DNA of 64,000 nt from Erodium maritimum (lineage: Eukaryota; Streptophyta; Magnoliopsida; Geraniales; Geraniaceae). Both the position numbers and the translations under genes were made by a program. Below are positions 34,270 through 45,390 of this stretch, piece by piece (position 1 is the stretch's first letter; the number at the start of each line of letters is the position of its first letter). The notes under the pieces were generated by a model that was given only the letters and a program-made list of their open reading frames with translations, did not search any database and was not told the origin of the DNA. The DNA lies in assembly GCA_963921825.1 (NCBI GenBank), contig OY997596.1:59966754-60030753 (forward strand), written 5' to 3'.

Positions 34270-36411
34270 CTACAAGACCGGCACTGAAATGGACATAGGC
34301 ATCGAGACTTCACCAGCAAAACTCACACCCGAATTGCTTGCAATCGAGTACCCAACACCCAATCCACCAAAATGCAAAGAAGTATTCTCGATCCTTTGAA
34401 ACACTCTTGCAAGTGAAGCCGCCTTTCTCCTAGCTCGCTTCGTGCCTGTGAAGAGAAGAGCCTGAAGCAAACCCCCCAAAGCAGGAGCCTTCACTACCCT
34501 CTCTGTTGCAGCTTTGCCTCCGCTTCTGCACATCTCGAGCAACGCTGCAACCGCGTTCTCCTTACCACGTGGTGTCCCGTAGCGCATCATACCCATCAAC
34601 CCTGCCACCGCCATGTCATCCTTCGCCACTGCTTCGGCTCCGATTGGCTGCCTGACTATCAGAGCCAATGAGCCTGCAGCTGCCTCGGCGACCACTTCGT
34701 TTCCCAGAGCGCCAACCAGTGACGCCACAGCTCCTGAACCGATCAATCTTGCACAATTTTGATTGTGAGTTGATAAATTGAAAAGGGCAGTGACAGCGTC
34801 TTTCTTCCCTCTGGAGCTCCCATCTCTCAAGAGCTCAGCTAAGGCTTCAATGGCACCTCCTTCATCAGCAATCCTCTTTTTGTACCCATGAACTGCAGAG
34901 AGACTAAACAATGTTGCTGCAGCGTTCTCTCTTGCCTCCATTGTGTGACCAAACCTCAGAACATCAACGATGGAGCCCAAGCAACCCTCCTCATCTATGA
35001 TCCGGCTCTTGTTTTTATCATATATCGATAAATTGAGCATTGCAGTCACTGAATTGATCTGGGCAACAGGGCTTGGAGATAATAGTAGCTTACAAAGGTG
35101 AGGTATTGCTCCAGCTTCTGCAATGAAAGCTCGATTCTCCTTCCATGTTTTCGACAAGAACCTTATCTCCCTAGCAGCTATGGTCTTTGCATTCTCAGAC
35201 CCATTTGCTAGCTCTTCAATGAGAAGAGACGATGTTGCTTTGTTTGCTTCGAGTGCAGCTCTAGTGGGTAAAGCTAAAGCGAACTCTTCTGCAGAAGCAT
35301 CAGTGTTATCAAGAGGATCATATGGGATGCCATGGGCAGTGCACCACTGGATTATCAAGTTCCTTAAAGCACGATTAGGAACAATACGGGTGTGAGAAAG
35401 GATTTGGCCCGTCTTTGGGCAAGTGCAATGCCCTTTCTCTATCCATCTAGATATCGAGGACCGGTCATAGGTTTGCCCTGTAGATATCACAACCGGGTCT
35501 TGCATCAAGTCTAGGGTTATGGGGCAGCAAAAATCTTTGGGTATGGTAATGAAAGTATCCGCGATTTCTTGGGTGATAAGCCTTTTTCGAGGCTTCTTGG
35601 TGTCCGAATCTCGCAATTGGACTTCATCGATATTGAATCCGAACAGCAAGAACCTGCAATACCTCGTAAGAGCAACAAACCCGTTGAGCACCGAAGCTGT
35701 TGGCTCAACATCACCTTCATGGTTCACAATCTGCTCCTCCAGAAACTCGATTTCAGCTCTGCAACTCTTGGCATCAACAATCTTCAACCTTTCAACGAAG
35801 AAGAACCTCAACTGATCCTCATCGGGGACCCGGCCGTTCTCAAGCTCATCCAGAAACTTAAACAAGCTGATCCTGAGGTCCTCGTCGTGCTCGTCTATAT
35901 ACAACCTGGCCCTCCTGCACTGCCTGTGAAGAAGCTCCACCTGCTCCCTCACATCCTCGCTCAATTCGACCTCGGAAATCGGAAAAACATCCAAAAGGGT
36001 CGACATTTCCTGGTTCAGGTCATGGAAATGTCCTGAAATGAAGTGGTTCTGAAGCAATAGCCAAAGCTTGCTCGACCGGGAGCAATAATCGAGCATTATC
36101 TTAGACCTGTATAGCAACAAATAAAGCTCCTTCAAGCAGAGAATCGCCGGCGGCGGAAGGAGATGCTTACCGGAAAAGTCCTTCAGGTAATCGAGCAGCA
36201 CCACAAAGACCTTAATCCTCCGAATCAGAGACCGCGAGTTCTTCACCTGGAAGCTCAAGGACTTCTCCGAAAACCCAGAAACCAATTCGGTCGAAACCGA
36301 ATAAAGGGTTTCGAGGAGCGCGACGTCGGCGAGGTCAACCGGCGCCAGAAACGCCTCCAGCGACGGCGATCTCCGCCGCCGCAGAGACGAGAATATGGTC
36401 GCCGAGGCCAT
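34270..36411 (-). CDS. PUB17: PUB17-type U-box/ARM-repeat E3 ubiquitin ligase
   Basis: An uninterrupted 713-aa frame. Residues 1-~250 are the U-box N-terminal (UND) domain, opening MASATIFSSLRRRRSPSLEA. About residues 290-361 are the U-box (IPKDFCCPITLDLMQDPVV ... TGQTYDRSSISRWI), which recruits the E2 enzyme. From about 390 to 680 there are Armadillo repeats (AIPHLCKLLLSPSP, NAAATLFSLSAV, DAVTALFNLSTH, NAVAALLEMC) that bind substrates. This arrangement and length match Arabidopsis PUB17 and tobacco ACRE276 (about 720-730 aa), positive regulators of the hypersensitive response and disease resistance. The open frame extends 15 nt further upstream to a TTG, but the ATG at 36411 matches the conserved family start. 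The 5'UTR may contain an intron (donor near 36601, acceptor near 36435). All long plus-strand ORFs here are antisense shadows. Confidence 0.95.
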   Translation of the reverse strand: MASATIFSSLRRRRSPSLEAFLAPVDLADVALLETLYSVSTELVSGFSEKSLSFQVKNSRSLIRRIKVFVVLLDYLKDFSGKHLLPPPAILCLKELYLLLYRSKIMLDYCSRSSKLWLLLQNHFISGHFHDLNQEMSTLLDVFPISEVELSEDVREQVELLHRQCRRARLYIDEHDEDLRISLFKFLDELENGRVPDEDQLRFFFVERLKIVDAKSCRAEIEFLEEQIVNHEGDVEPTASVLNGFVALTRYCRFLLFGFNIDEVQLRDSDTKKPRKRLITQEIADTFITIPKDFCCPITLDLMQDPVVISTGQTYDRSSISRWIEKGHCTCPKTGQILSHTRIVPNRALRNLIIQWCTAHGIPYDPLDNTDASAEEFALALPTRAALEANKATSSLLIEELANGSENAKTIAAREIRFLSKTWKENRAFIAEAGAIPHLCKLLLSPSPVAQINSVTAMLNLSIYDKNKSRIIDEEGCLGSIVDVLRFGHTMEARENAAATLFSLSAVHGYKKRIADEGGAIEALAELLRDGSSRGKKDAVTALFNLSTHNQNCARLIGSGAVASLVGALGNEVVAEAAAGSLALIVRQPIGAEAVAKDDMAVAGLMGMMRYGTPRGKENAVAALLEMCRSGGKAATERVVKAPALGGLLQALLFTGTKRARRKAASLARVFQRIENTSLHFGGLGVGYSIASNSGVSFAGEVSMPMSISVPVL

Positions 36412-36799
36412 GAAAGAGCACCTCAATCGAAACCCAGAAAAATTCTAGAACCAATTTCCGCAGAAGGGTATTGAAATCTCGAGCAGAGATTAAATCTTTA
36501 ACGAACAAAACGGACGAAATCGAGAGATTTTGAGGTGTTTTCGAGCGCAGAATCGAAAAGGGTATCTGAGAGAAAGGGAAATTGAGAGAGATTTGCTTAC
36601 TTCAAAGGGATTTGGGGTCTGGTCCTCTGGTTGAAACTTCAAAGGGATGAATTGTAGTTTGGGGCTTATAAGAAAAGAAAATGGGGAAAGAGATTGCGTT
36701 GAGCTTTCTTCTTCTTTCTCTTTTTTCTGCGCTTTTGGTAATAAAAAAACAAATTTTTTTTGCTATCCACACACAAATTGAAGCCTTTCCTTTCAAGTC

Positions 36800-37068
36800 T
36801 AATATTTACCAATTTGGTATATAAAATAACAAAATAGGTGGGTTATGAATAATCTTGCTCTAAATATTGGATCAGCTTTATCTTTCAAGTTTGCTCGACC
36901 ACAAAAATGGTTTTGAACTTAGAGGCGGAACTGAGTCTAGTATTAGAGCAGGAGTCGGAGGAATAAAAAGGAGATCTATTAGGGATTTTGGGGACGCTAA
37001 GAACATGGCGGACAAGTTGGCCCGCATAAAATAATGAAAGGAATTCAGTGTTTCAAGGACTAGCCTTG
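36800..37068. other. PUB17 upstream region
   Basis: AT-rich DNA upstream of the PUB17 leader. No clear TATA box could be assigned because the transcription start is unknown. It ends at the MITE at 37069. Confidence 0.3.
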
Positions 37069-37362
37069 GAGCATCCACAGTCGTTGGCGAGATGGCGATA
37101 GCGGGGAGAAAACGCCGACGAGGAGCTGGCGGGGAGGTGGCTGGGAGCTGGCGGGTAACTCGCTGGCGGGGATGGCTGGCTGGGAGCTTAAGGTCGGCAC
37201 TCCTCGCACGGATGGGAGCAAAAATATGAACAAAAAGGCTACCATAAAGCCAACAAAAAAGCTTATCATTGTAGGGTACTGGCTGGGAGAGCTGGCTATA
37301 AGGCAACAAAAATAATTTTTTATTCTCCCCGCCAACAACCAGTTATATGGTTGTTGATGCTC
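37069..37362 (-). mobile_element. PIF/Harbinger-type MITE, inverted relative of 32920-33183
   Basis: The right half (AACAAAAATAATTTTTTATTC, TGTAGGGTACTGGC) is the reverse complement of the left half of the 32.9-kb element, and GAGCATCCACAGTCG matches its right end. The right flank is TTA (37363-37365); the left flank is TTG, so one side of the duplication has mutated. Confidence 0.65.
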
Positions 37363-38090
37363 TTAAGAAGGGTGTCTGATCAGAGCTCTGCCTCCCCTTG
37401 AAACCAATGATCGCAGGTTCGGTTTAATACAACGAATAGAACATGAAGGCTACACCTTGAACAACAACCATTAGTTTCGTCATAATTTTATTTTATTTTC
37501 AGTACGCCTTTATGGCACTTTCAAAACCGATTGTATCGGATTACTTGTCTCATAATTTTTTGTAAAAAGACCTATTGAAGCTCTTTATAGTATAATGACT
37601 TGTTTATATTTCGTGATCAAAGAATTTTCTCCGTTACACTTTTTTGTAGCTGATATTTATAACCAATGAAATTGCAACTTTCATCCCATAAAATCCTCAA
37701 ATCACTTTGAGAATGTTTTGTTTGTCCAATTAAAATCTAAACAACATTAAGAAAAAAAAAATATTTCTGTTTTTCAATAATAAAACATCTAATAATCTAT
37801 TTTTCAAAATTATTATAGTTGACATTTTATACCATGGTGGAGGAACATGATTAGATCGGAGTGATTGCTCTTTACCCACTTACAAGTAAAGCAAAGGCTC
37901 ATAGCATATGTTTTAGTAGTGCGTGTGCCATGCATTTTGCTTCCATAGTTGACCAAATGTAATTCTTCTTCTTCGTCGGGGGTAATATCGTAAATTCGAA
38001 TTACCCGTTGACTAATTAACTACATTATCTTTCCTAATCCTCTGTTTGGTCACCGAGAAAACGACAAGAAGATAATAACTCGAGAAATTA
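37363..38090. other. Intergenic DNA with a SINE-like fragment
   Basis: At about 37385-37560, CCAATGATCGCAGGTTCGGT (box-B-like) is followed by TTTATGGCACTTTCAAAACC. The same order occurs at 2762-3020 in the DCD-Kelch intron (CGATGATCATAGGTTCGGTT ... TTTATGGCG ... TTTCAAAACC), so these are probably two copies of one retroposon. No gene is supported. Confidence 0.35.
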
Positions 38091-38157
38091 GAAAAATCCG
38101 AACTCGCCTACGCAATACAAAACCGCATCCTCCGCGATTTCCGCTGTCCTTCCGTTC

Positions 38158-38395
38158 CACGTAAGCTTACGTGTCAAACCAGTGGCATAACCGGCACGGT
38201 AAGTCAAATACCCCGATGCCTTACACGTGTCCACCATGCACGGATCGTCAGGACACGTGGCGTGCGTCCGATGGTGCGTGTAAGCCAGGGCACTCCGGTG
38301 GTCTCCGGCGGTTTTTGACGACACCGACATCGGACACTTCGACCCGGCCTAGGTGTTTCCGCTGACGTGGGGGAGACACGATACGCGTACACGTG
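38158..38395. promoter_or_regulatory. Cluster of ACGT-core elements (G-boxes)
   Basis: A 16-bp perfect palindrome, CACGTAAGCTTACGTG (38158-38173), and three CACGTG boxes (38224-38229, 38254-38259, 38390-38395) lie within 240 bp of GC-rich DNA. The cluster is 1.75-2 kb upstream of the PUB17 start. G-boxes bind bZIP and bHLH factors. Whether this is a distal promoter or the edge of an unrecognised small gene is unknown. Confidence 0.4.
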
Positions 38396-38399
38396 GCGG

Positions 38400-39380
38400 A
38401 AAGGTATTGGTTGAGGTTGACTTCTTTGTGTTTTTTTTATTGGACACCAGTGATTGAAGAGCTGTTTTTGAAGCTCGGAAGTCAAAAAGCGCCACAGTCA
38501 TTGACCAATCAGTATACTATTATTATTATTTTATTATTTTTTAATCTTGATTTTGTTTTCAATCGAATTTCGTATATTTATTTAAATTTAGTACTTTGAA
38601 TCCGATTGTGTACAAGACATTTTATCGTCATATTTAAAAACGGCAAAGTCGTATGTGAAGTTGAGTCCAAAGCCAATATTTGTTTATTAATTAATGATTA
38701 ATTGTGTGCAAAAGCAAAAATGACGACTTCGAGAAAGTGGGTTTCCACTATGAGATTGGTTTCGGTCACTGCCGACACTCTGCCACGTCGGACAAGCTGA
38801 TACACGACCGTTGGGGACTGAGGGCAAAAAGGGAATAAGAAAATTGCCAATGCTGAATATGATTCATGAAACATCAAACTAATTGAATTTAATGAATGTT
38901 CTAGTACGAATTAAGTCTACTGATATACATCTTAACAGACGATAATGTCCTGCTCCTGCACCGTCTCGGACGAAACAAGGGCATATAGGTCATTTCAAGG
39001 TTCGGGTGAGTGAAAGAATGACAGTATGAAAAAATAAAATCATAGATCCAAAACATATCTGCTTCTCCTCCTTCCAATCTTTCATGCACATTTCAGTACT
39101 AGATCATCCTAATTCCATCGGGTTTGATATGAAATGACAAAAATACCCTCATCTTTTCATGAGTGCTAAGATGAGAACACGAAAGACAATACAATTACAA
39201 AGCTTAGTTCACAAAAGCAATTACATCCACACTGATCAAAAACACAGATTAAGTACAGTAATGCAATGAAAGGGAACGACAATCATTCCAAGTGTAGCTT
39301 AACAACCATAATACCGATACAGTAGAGTGCAATCATAGGGAAAATAAACTTAATACCGTACAAGCACGTAAAAAGGGTAT
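38400..39380. other. Intergenic and alpha-SNAP 3' flank
   Basis: AT-rich DNA with an (ATT)n run near 38520-38540. The last few hundred bases before 39381 probably include the alpha-SNAP 3' UTR. No gene is supported. Confidence 0.35.
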
Positions 39381-42372
39381 TTAGGTCAAATCGTCCTCCT
39401 CTATTTCTTTGGCCTTTATCTTCTCCTTCACTCTCAAAAGTAAGGTTGTCTTCCATGAATCCTATGTTCACAGTTTGTGAGAAACAACATTAGAAGAATA
39501 TAAAGATACTATATTCATACTCATACAGTCATACATACAAGATTTTATCTTACAGGTTTCATTTGGATTAGGCGAAACCAACCGAACGAATAGTAAGACG
39601 ATTACAAGAAACATGGAGATAATAGCAAGGGATAATCTTATTCAGCTACCCTTAAGTATGCACCTTTCTCAATCGACTACCCAAAGTTTTCTTGTCTCAA
39701 TTTACCCCAATTCCATCAACTTTGGGAGTGTGAATTGATAGGGAAAACCCTTATTTTCATGGGGGTACTTTCGTCATTTAACACCCAAGAGTTGACGGAA
39801 TTGAGGGTAAGAAAATCTGAAGAGGGTTGTCAAAAACTTTTTAAACTTAGGGGTAGTTAGTTGAGGATGGTGCATAGCTTAGTGAGATTTTCCCTGATAT
39901 CAATTCTAGATGAGAACACAAATAAACTCAACGTTTCTAGTGCGTTACATAGCAGGATTCAAGAACGCAGAGAACTATTATACAAGCATCAATGGATGAG
40001 TAGATAAATGAAACAAAGCGTAAATGTACAGAACAGGTACCAGAGGGGTCATGCTATCGAATTCCTTGACAACATCAGTGAACTTTGCAACATCTTCCTC
40101 ATCAATCGAAGCAGCAATATCCTATAGAAACATGTTTGGTTAAATAATTTTTCGTATCATGATTCACACGGCAATATGAATGCCAATGACAAATTGCCTC
40201 CATAGAGGAGGCACAGACAATGTGTTATTAAGTGAACAAAATCTTTATGTGAAGGTGTGAACTTACTGATAAGAATCTGTATTCACGTGTTCCTGAAAAG
40301 GTTGGATCGAGTTCCTGAAAATTAAAAGGGAAATATTCACCTAGTTAGCTTGCTTAAGTATTTAGGATTAAAAGATGCCAAACAAGAGAAAAAAAATCTC
40401 GACCTCGTATCGCTCTAATGCATTGGTAATTGCAACAACGTCAGCTTTGCAGAGGTGGCAGATGCCAGCATTAAGAAGATGCCCTTTAACTCCATACTTC
40501 AGTAAGTTATTGTTCGATGAGTGTTTTGCGATCTCTTCAAAGATCTCAATTGCCTTTGGGTATCTGAAAAAAAATATAAGCAATGGACTTCACATCAATG
40601 GAAAGTTACTACAATTAAGTTTGTCTCATGTTGAACTATTTTACGATACTATATGCAAAAAAGACAACGTAAGTAAACATGAAATTTGGAAACCATACTG
40701 TCTATGGAAGTAATAGCATGTCAGAATTAAGAATATTGAAACAGAAGACTTACTGTTCCATTTGACCAGCAAATTGAGCAACCTTCAGCTTGCACTGGTT
40801 AGCCGTAGTTGTTACCTCTTCATTTTGGAAAAAATCAGCAGCCTTTTCGTAGAAAGCACTGGACTTCTCAATGTTATGTTCAGATTCATACAGTTCAGCT
40901 ATTTCCTGACATGAAGAAGGTATATTCCAAGTCATTACATGTATCGAGATTTTAGTAAAACCATAATCTACAATAATCCTAATAACGTATGAAAGACAAT
41001 TCTGTTCACTCAAATAAAATGCACAAAAGGTCTTTGATACTGTATGAGCGAAAGTTGAACATTACATAAAAGATAGCACATCTTCCAAATAGAAAATATT
41101 AACTGCTGAATACCATCAAAAGGGTCATACCTTGTAATATCTTGCAGCCATATTGAGCCTTCCAATATCACAAAACATATTTACGGCCTGATTTAAGCAA
41201 GATATGGACTCTGCATTGAGAAACCAAAAAAGGATAAATACTTAATACACATAATTCCCTACACTCGAGAGTTATGAGGATAAGACTGTCCATATAAGCC
41301 AGAAGCATATATACCATTAATGTTGGTCTTCTTATAGCAATGAGCAGCGTCAACATAAGCTTGGGCAGCTTCATGTTTGCTATCCAACTATAAACCGAAG
41401 AGCAATGTCATCAAATTCAAGGTCTACAGTGAAATAAGCCATAATAAAGAGAGTCAAGATAAAGGTATGCAAAACATTCTGAACAATTACCTTCAAATGA
41501 CAGTTTGCCAACTTTATATAAGTTGCTCCAGCTCTATCCCCTGCACAGTCCATACATAGATAGATCAGCAAATCATAATATGGGCATGAGATGCAAATTC
41601 TGGAAAATAGACAAACCATTCTGTTCACGGTAACATATTACTAGCTAATAGGGAGGAAGTTAGTGTCATTTCAAGCACAAATTAACTTCCTAAGAAGAAA
41701 GTGAACACTCTTTTTGGTACATATAAATAACAGAAGTCAACAGCATATGCATCATCCTCATCCTGAACAAAACAACAGGTAATCTAGACTGCCATGTGAT
41801 ACGAGAACAAACAGCCTGTACAGATACTTAGAAAAAAATCAATAGCACTAGTTACCTCACAGTTCCCATCTGAAACCCTGCAGGGCTTTGATTTAACTTG
41901 GACTGAACCAATCATACAGTGATTAAACTCACAATCCATAACTGATCTAAGACAAATCCAATATCAAGCCAAAACCTAAGCTCTTCATTCTGTGGCCAAA
42001 GCATATAAGACCATGATTAAGCTGCATCAATCCCACTAGTTACCTCACACTTGATTAGACCAATTCACAATCCACAACCAATCCAAGACAAATCCTAAAT
42101 CAAGCCAAAACCTAAACTCTTCATTCTATGGCCAAAGCATATAAGACCATAACTAAGCTGCACCAATAGATCTAATTGCCTCACATTTTACGTCTAAAAC
42201 CCCCAAGGCTTTGAACCAATCATACAGTGATTAGACCAATTCAAAATCCATAACCGATCTAAGACAAATACTAAATCAAGCCAAAACCTAAGTTCTTTAT
42301 TCTACGGCCAAAGCATATAAGACCATAACTAAGCTGCATCGATAACACTAATTGCCTCACATTTTACATCTA

Positions 42373-42406
<34 letters not shown>

Positions 42407-44013
42407 GGCTTTGATTTAACTTGGACTGAACCAATCATACAGTGACTAGACACAAATCCTAAGTCAAGCCAAAATCTAAGCTCTTCATTCTATGGCCAAA
42501 GCATATAAGACCATAGTTAAGCTACATCAATACCACTAGTTGCCTCAGGGCTTTGATTCAACTTGGACTGAACCAATCATACAGTGATTAGACCAATTCA
42601 CAATCCACAACCAATCCAAGACAAATCCTAAATCAAGCCAAAACCTAAACTCTTCATTCTATGGCCAAAGCATATAAGATCATAACCAAGCTGCATCAAT
42701 AGCACCAGTTGCCTCTCATTTTACATCTAAAACCCTCAGGGCTTTGATTTAACTTGGACTTAACCAATCATACAGTGACTAGACCCATTCATAATCCATA
42801 ACCGATCTAACACAAATCCTAAATCAAGCCAAAACCTAAGCTCTTCATTCTATGGCCAAAGCATATAAGACCATAATTAAGCTACATCAATACCACTAGT
42901 TGCCTCACACTTCACATCTAAAACCCTCAGGGGTTTGATTTAACTTGGACCAAACAAATCATACAATGATTAGACCAATTCAACATTCATAACCGATCCA
43001 AGACATATCCAAAATAAGGCCAAAACCTAAGCTCTTCATTTTATGGCCAAAGCATATTAAACCATAAGCTGCATCAATACCACTACATTTCCTCTCACTT
43101 TACATCTAAAACCCTCAGGGCTTTGATTTAACTTGGACTGAACCAATCATACAGTGATTAGACCAATTCAAAATCCATAACCAATCTAAGACAAATACTA
43201 AATCAAGCCAAAACCTAAGTTCTTCATTTGAACGGCCAAAGCATATAAGATCATAACTAAGCTGCATCAATAGCACCAGTTGCCTCTCATTTTTCATCTA
43301 AAACCCTCAGGGCTTTGATTTAACTTGGACTGAACCAATCATACAGTGATTAGACCAATTCACAATCCACAACCAATCCAAGACAAATCCTAAATCAAGC
43401 CAAAACCTAAACTCTTCATTCTATGGCCAAAGCATATAAGATCATAACTAAGCTGCATCAATAGCACCAGTTGCCTCTCATTTTACATCTAAAACCCTCA
43501 GGGCTTTGATTTAACTTGGACTGAACCAATCATACAGTGACTAGACCCATTCATAATCCATAACCGATCTAACACAAATCCTAAATCAAGCCAAAACCTA
43601 AGTTCTTCATCCTATGGCCACAGCATACGAGACCTTAATTAAGCTGCGATGATGATCGAAGACGAAAATTGCAAGGCAATAAAGACGATCTGAGAACGAA
43701 GCAACGCAGTTTAGCAGATGAAACTCCAAATTCAACCATTTCAGACTCAACGAATACAGAGGCAGTAGTAGTAGTAGAGGAACTCATTTTCTCGAGAAAC
43801 AAACAGAGAATACGAAATCGAAAACGAAAAGATCGGAGGAGGAGGAGGAGGAGGAGGAGTGAGATTACAAGATTTGGCGAGCTTGAAGGAATTGGCAGCT
43901 TTGTCGAAGAGATCGGCGGCGTCCTCGTACTTGGAGCCGAACAATCCCCAGCCGGTGAGCTTCTTCTCGGCTTTCTTCTCGAACTCTTCAGCTCTCGCCA
44001 GCTGATCCCCCAT
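39381..44013 (-). CDS. ASNAP: Alpha-SNAP (soluble NSF attachment protein), nine exons
   Basis: Exons, read downward: 44013-43869, 41540-41491, 41387-41315, 41210-41131, 40905-40754, 40563-40404, 40314-40267, 40121-40041, 39461-39381. All junctions are GT/AG and in phase; the total is 870 nt (289 aa), the standard length of plant alpha-SNAP. The N-terminus [20 protein letters not shown], the TPR-like helices ([50 protein letters not shown]) and the C-terminus [20 protein letters not shown] ending EEDDLT are diagnostic. Alpha-SNAP binds cis-SNARE complexes on membranes and recruits and stimulates the NSF ATPase, the C-terminal Leu residue region being important for this. Intron 1 (2328 nt) is filled by a tandem repeat, and intron 8 holds a MITE-like repeat. 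The exon 6 donor is GTCGAG, weaker than consensus. Confidence 0.95.
39629..39894. repeat. MITE-like inverted repeat in alpha-SNAP intron 8
   Basis: The left end GGGATAATCTTATTCAGCTA and following GTGCACC-like words are mirrored by the right end GGTGCATAGCTTAGTGAGAT ... TTTCCC. A related right end (GAGAATGGTGCATAGCTGAG) lies at 45149-45180, marking another, incomplete copy. Confidence 0.55.
41860..43625. repeat. ~190-bp tandem repeat, about ten copies, in alpha-SNAP intron 1
   Basis: The shared phrase GCCAAAACCTAA begins at 41968, 42104, 42280, 42468, 42637, 42828, 43019, 43207, 43399 and 43590. Spacings are 136, 176, 188, 169, 191, 191, 188, 192 and 191 bp. Each unit also carries GGGCTTTGATTTAACTTGGA, CCAATCATACAGTGATTAGA and GCATATAAGACCATAA. 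One unit contains a C30 tract (42375-42404). Later copies are very regular and earlier ones are trimmed. No transposon ends flank the array. Confidence 0.93.
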
Positions 44014-44211
44014 TTCTGTTCTGTGTTGCGTGCTCAGAGGTCAGAGAATACGAAGAAGACGAGATTTGGGGATATTCTGTTTTGTGCCTTTGTTTTGTTT
44101 AACTCTGTTGTGGACTTGTCCAAGGAAATGAAAAGCTTCCTGGTTACCCAGAGACGCTGCTTTGAAAAGTAGGTGTGATTGGGCCGATCCTGGGCTTTCT
44201 GTTGGGCCTTA

Positions 44212-44602
44212 AAGCATGTACAATGGGCCGGCCCTGAGGCTCGGCTCGTGTTTTTGCAGGCCGCAGGACGCAGGCCGTCCCACTGTGGGACGGCTTTCAC
44301 GCGTTCCGCGTCCCGCAAGAACGCAGGCCGGGCCGAGTCCCGCGTCCCACGACCACGGGACGGCCGAGACCCGCGTCCTGTGTCCTTCGGCCAGCCACTC
44401 TCATGTCGCCACACGTCCTTTTTATAATACGAAAAATCATATTTAACTAAATATGATTGGTCCACTCACAATACAAGCCTCACATCCAAGCCCTATTGTA
44501 AAACACCCACTATTTTGAGTCCCGAGTCCCACTATTTTGTCCAGTCAGCATACGAGCCTTACATGTGAGCCTCACATATGAGCATTTCCATTGTACATGC
44601 TC
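44212..44602. mobile_element. PIF/Harbinger-type MITE, 391 bp, in the alpha-SNAP promoter
   Basis: Termini AAGCATGTACAATGG and CCATTGTACATGCTC are flanked by TTA (44209-44211 and 44603-44605). The interior is GC-rich (GGCCGGCCC, CGCGTCCC words). The element begins about 200 bp upstream of the alpha-SNAP ATG and is related to the one at 49316-50228. Confidence 0.85.
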
Positions 44603-44605
44603 TTA

Positions 44606-45390
44606 GGTCCATACAGCTGGGATTAGAATGGGCCGATCCCGGGTTTCTCAATTGGGCCTCAATGTCTTGGTTCTGGTAAATATAGTAATTCCAAACACTA
44701 TACCCTTACGCATCTTCAATGTGATATTGAATAGATCATTTTAAGAAAAACCGGTTGATTCGTTCAGCTTCCCACGACGTTGGGTAGACAGATGGTCACG
44801 TGTCGAATGACAGGTGGCCATAAGATGGACGAATTGAGTTTGTATGAAATTGAACGAGACAATGAATCTTCCGTTCCAAGGTAGACGATACGTCATTTGT
44901 CGATTCATCTGTTGATTTCGTCCTGCACTGCAGATGCTCGTCAAGACTAGTATATCGGAAAATGTTGGTTCTTATTATAAAAATAATGTCAATCAAACCC
45001 TTCAAGTATACATTATTCTCAAAATCTAAATATTTTTCCCACACTTCATGTTTTAGTCTCATTTTACCCAAATTATGTCAAATTTTGGGCATGAAACAAC
45101 AAAAACGTCCTTATCATCAAACAATTTAAACTTAAGGATAACTAATTGAGAATGGTGCATAGCTGAGTGGGATCATCCCTTCCTTTTATTCTATCTAGCT
45201 CCTTTTAAATAAAAATCTATTTTTTCATTTATTCATAGTCTAAATATTTATTTTACTTAAATTAATTGAATAATGATTACTATATAGTCTTTCAAAAAAT
45301 AATGAATATATATATACTGCAAATTACAATTTAAAACTTAACACCAGGCCTGATTTGAAAGGGGGGAAAAATCAGAGGCTGGAGAGCATT
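44606..45390. other. Intergenic, between two minus-strand genes
   Basis: Contains a MITE-like right end near 45149-45180 (related to 39629-39894), a (TA)n run near 45306-45317, and probably the 3' UTR of the plastid-type protein gene. No gene is supported. Confidence 0.35.

Noticed and set aside
35569-36036. 155-codon plus-strand ORF opposite PUB17
   Set aside because: It is antisense to the conserved U-box N-terminal domain and has no recognisable domain; a shadow of the GC-balanced coding strand.
38088-38330. 80-codon minus-strand ORF (MSVSSKTAGDH...) as a small gene
   Set aside because: No recognisable domain, no clear promoter, and overlapping frames on both strands. Kept only as a possible regulatory region because of the G-box cluster.
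41860-43625. CRISPR-like or centromeric array
   Set aside because: The units are long, contiguous and without spacers, and lie in a nuclear intron. The ~190-bp period alone does not make it centromeric: only about ten copies and no flanking satellite.
43669-44172. 167-codon plus-strand ORF over the alpha-SNAP start
   Set aside because: It overlaps alpha-SNAP exon 1 and its leader in antisense. Its Arg-rich run comes from a (GGA)n tract.
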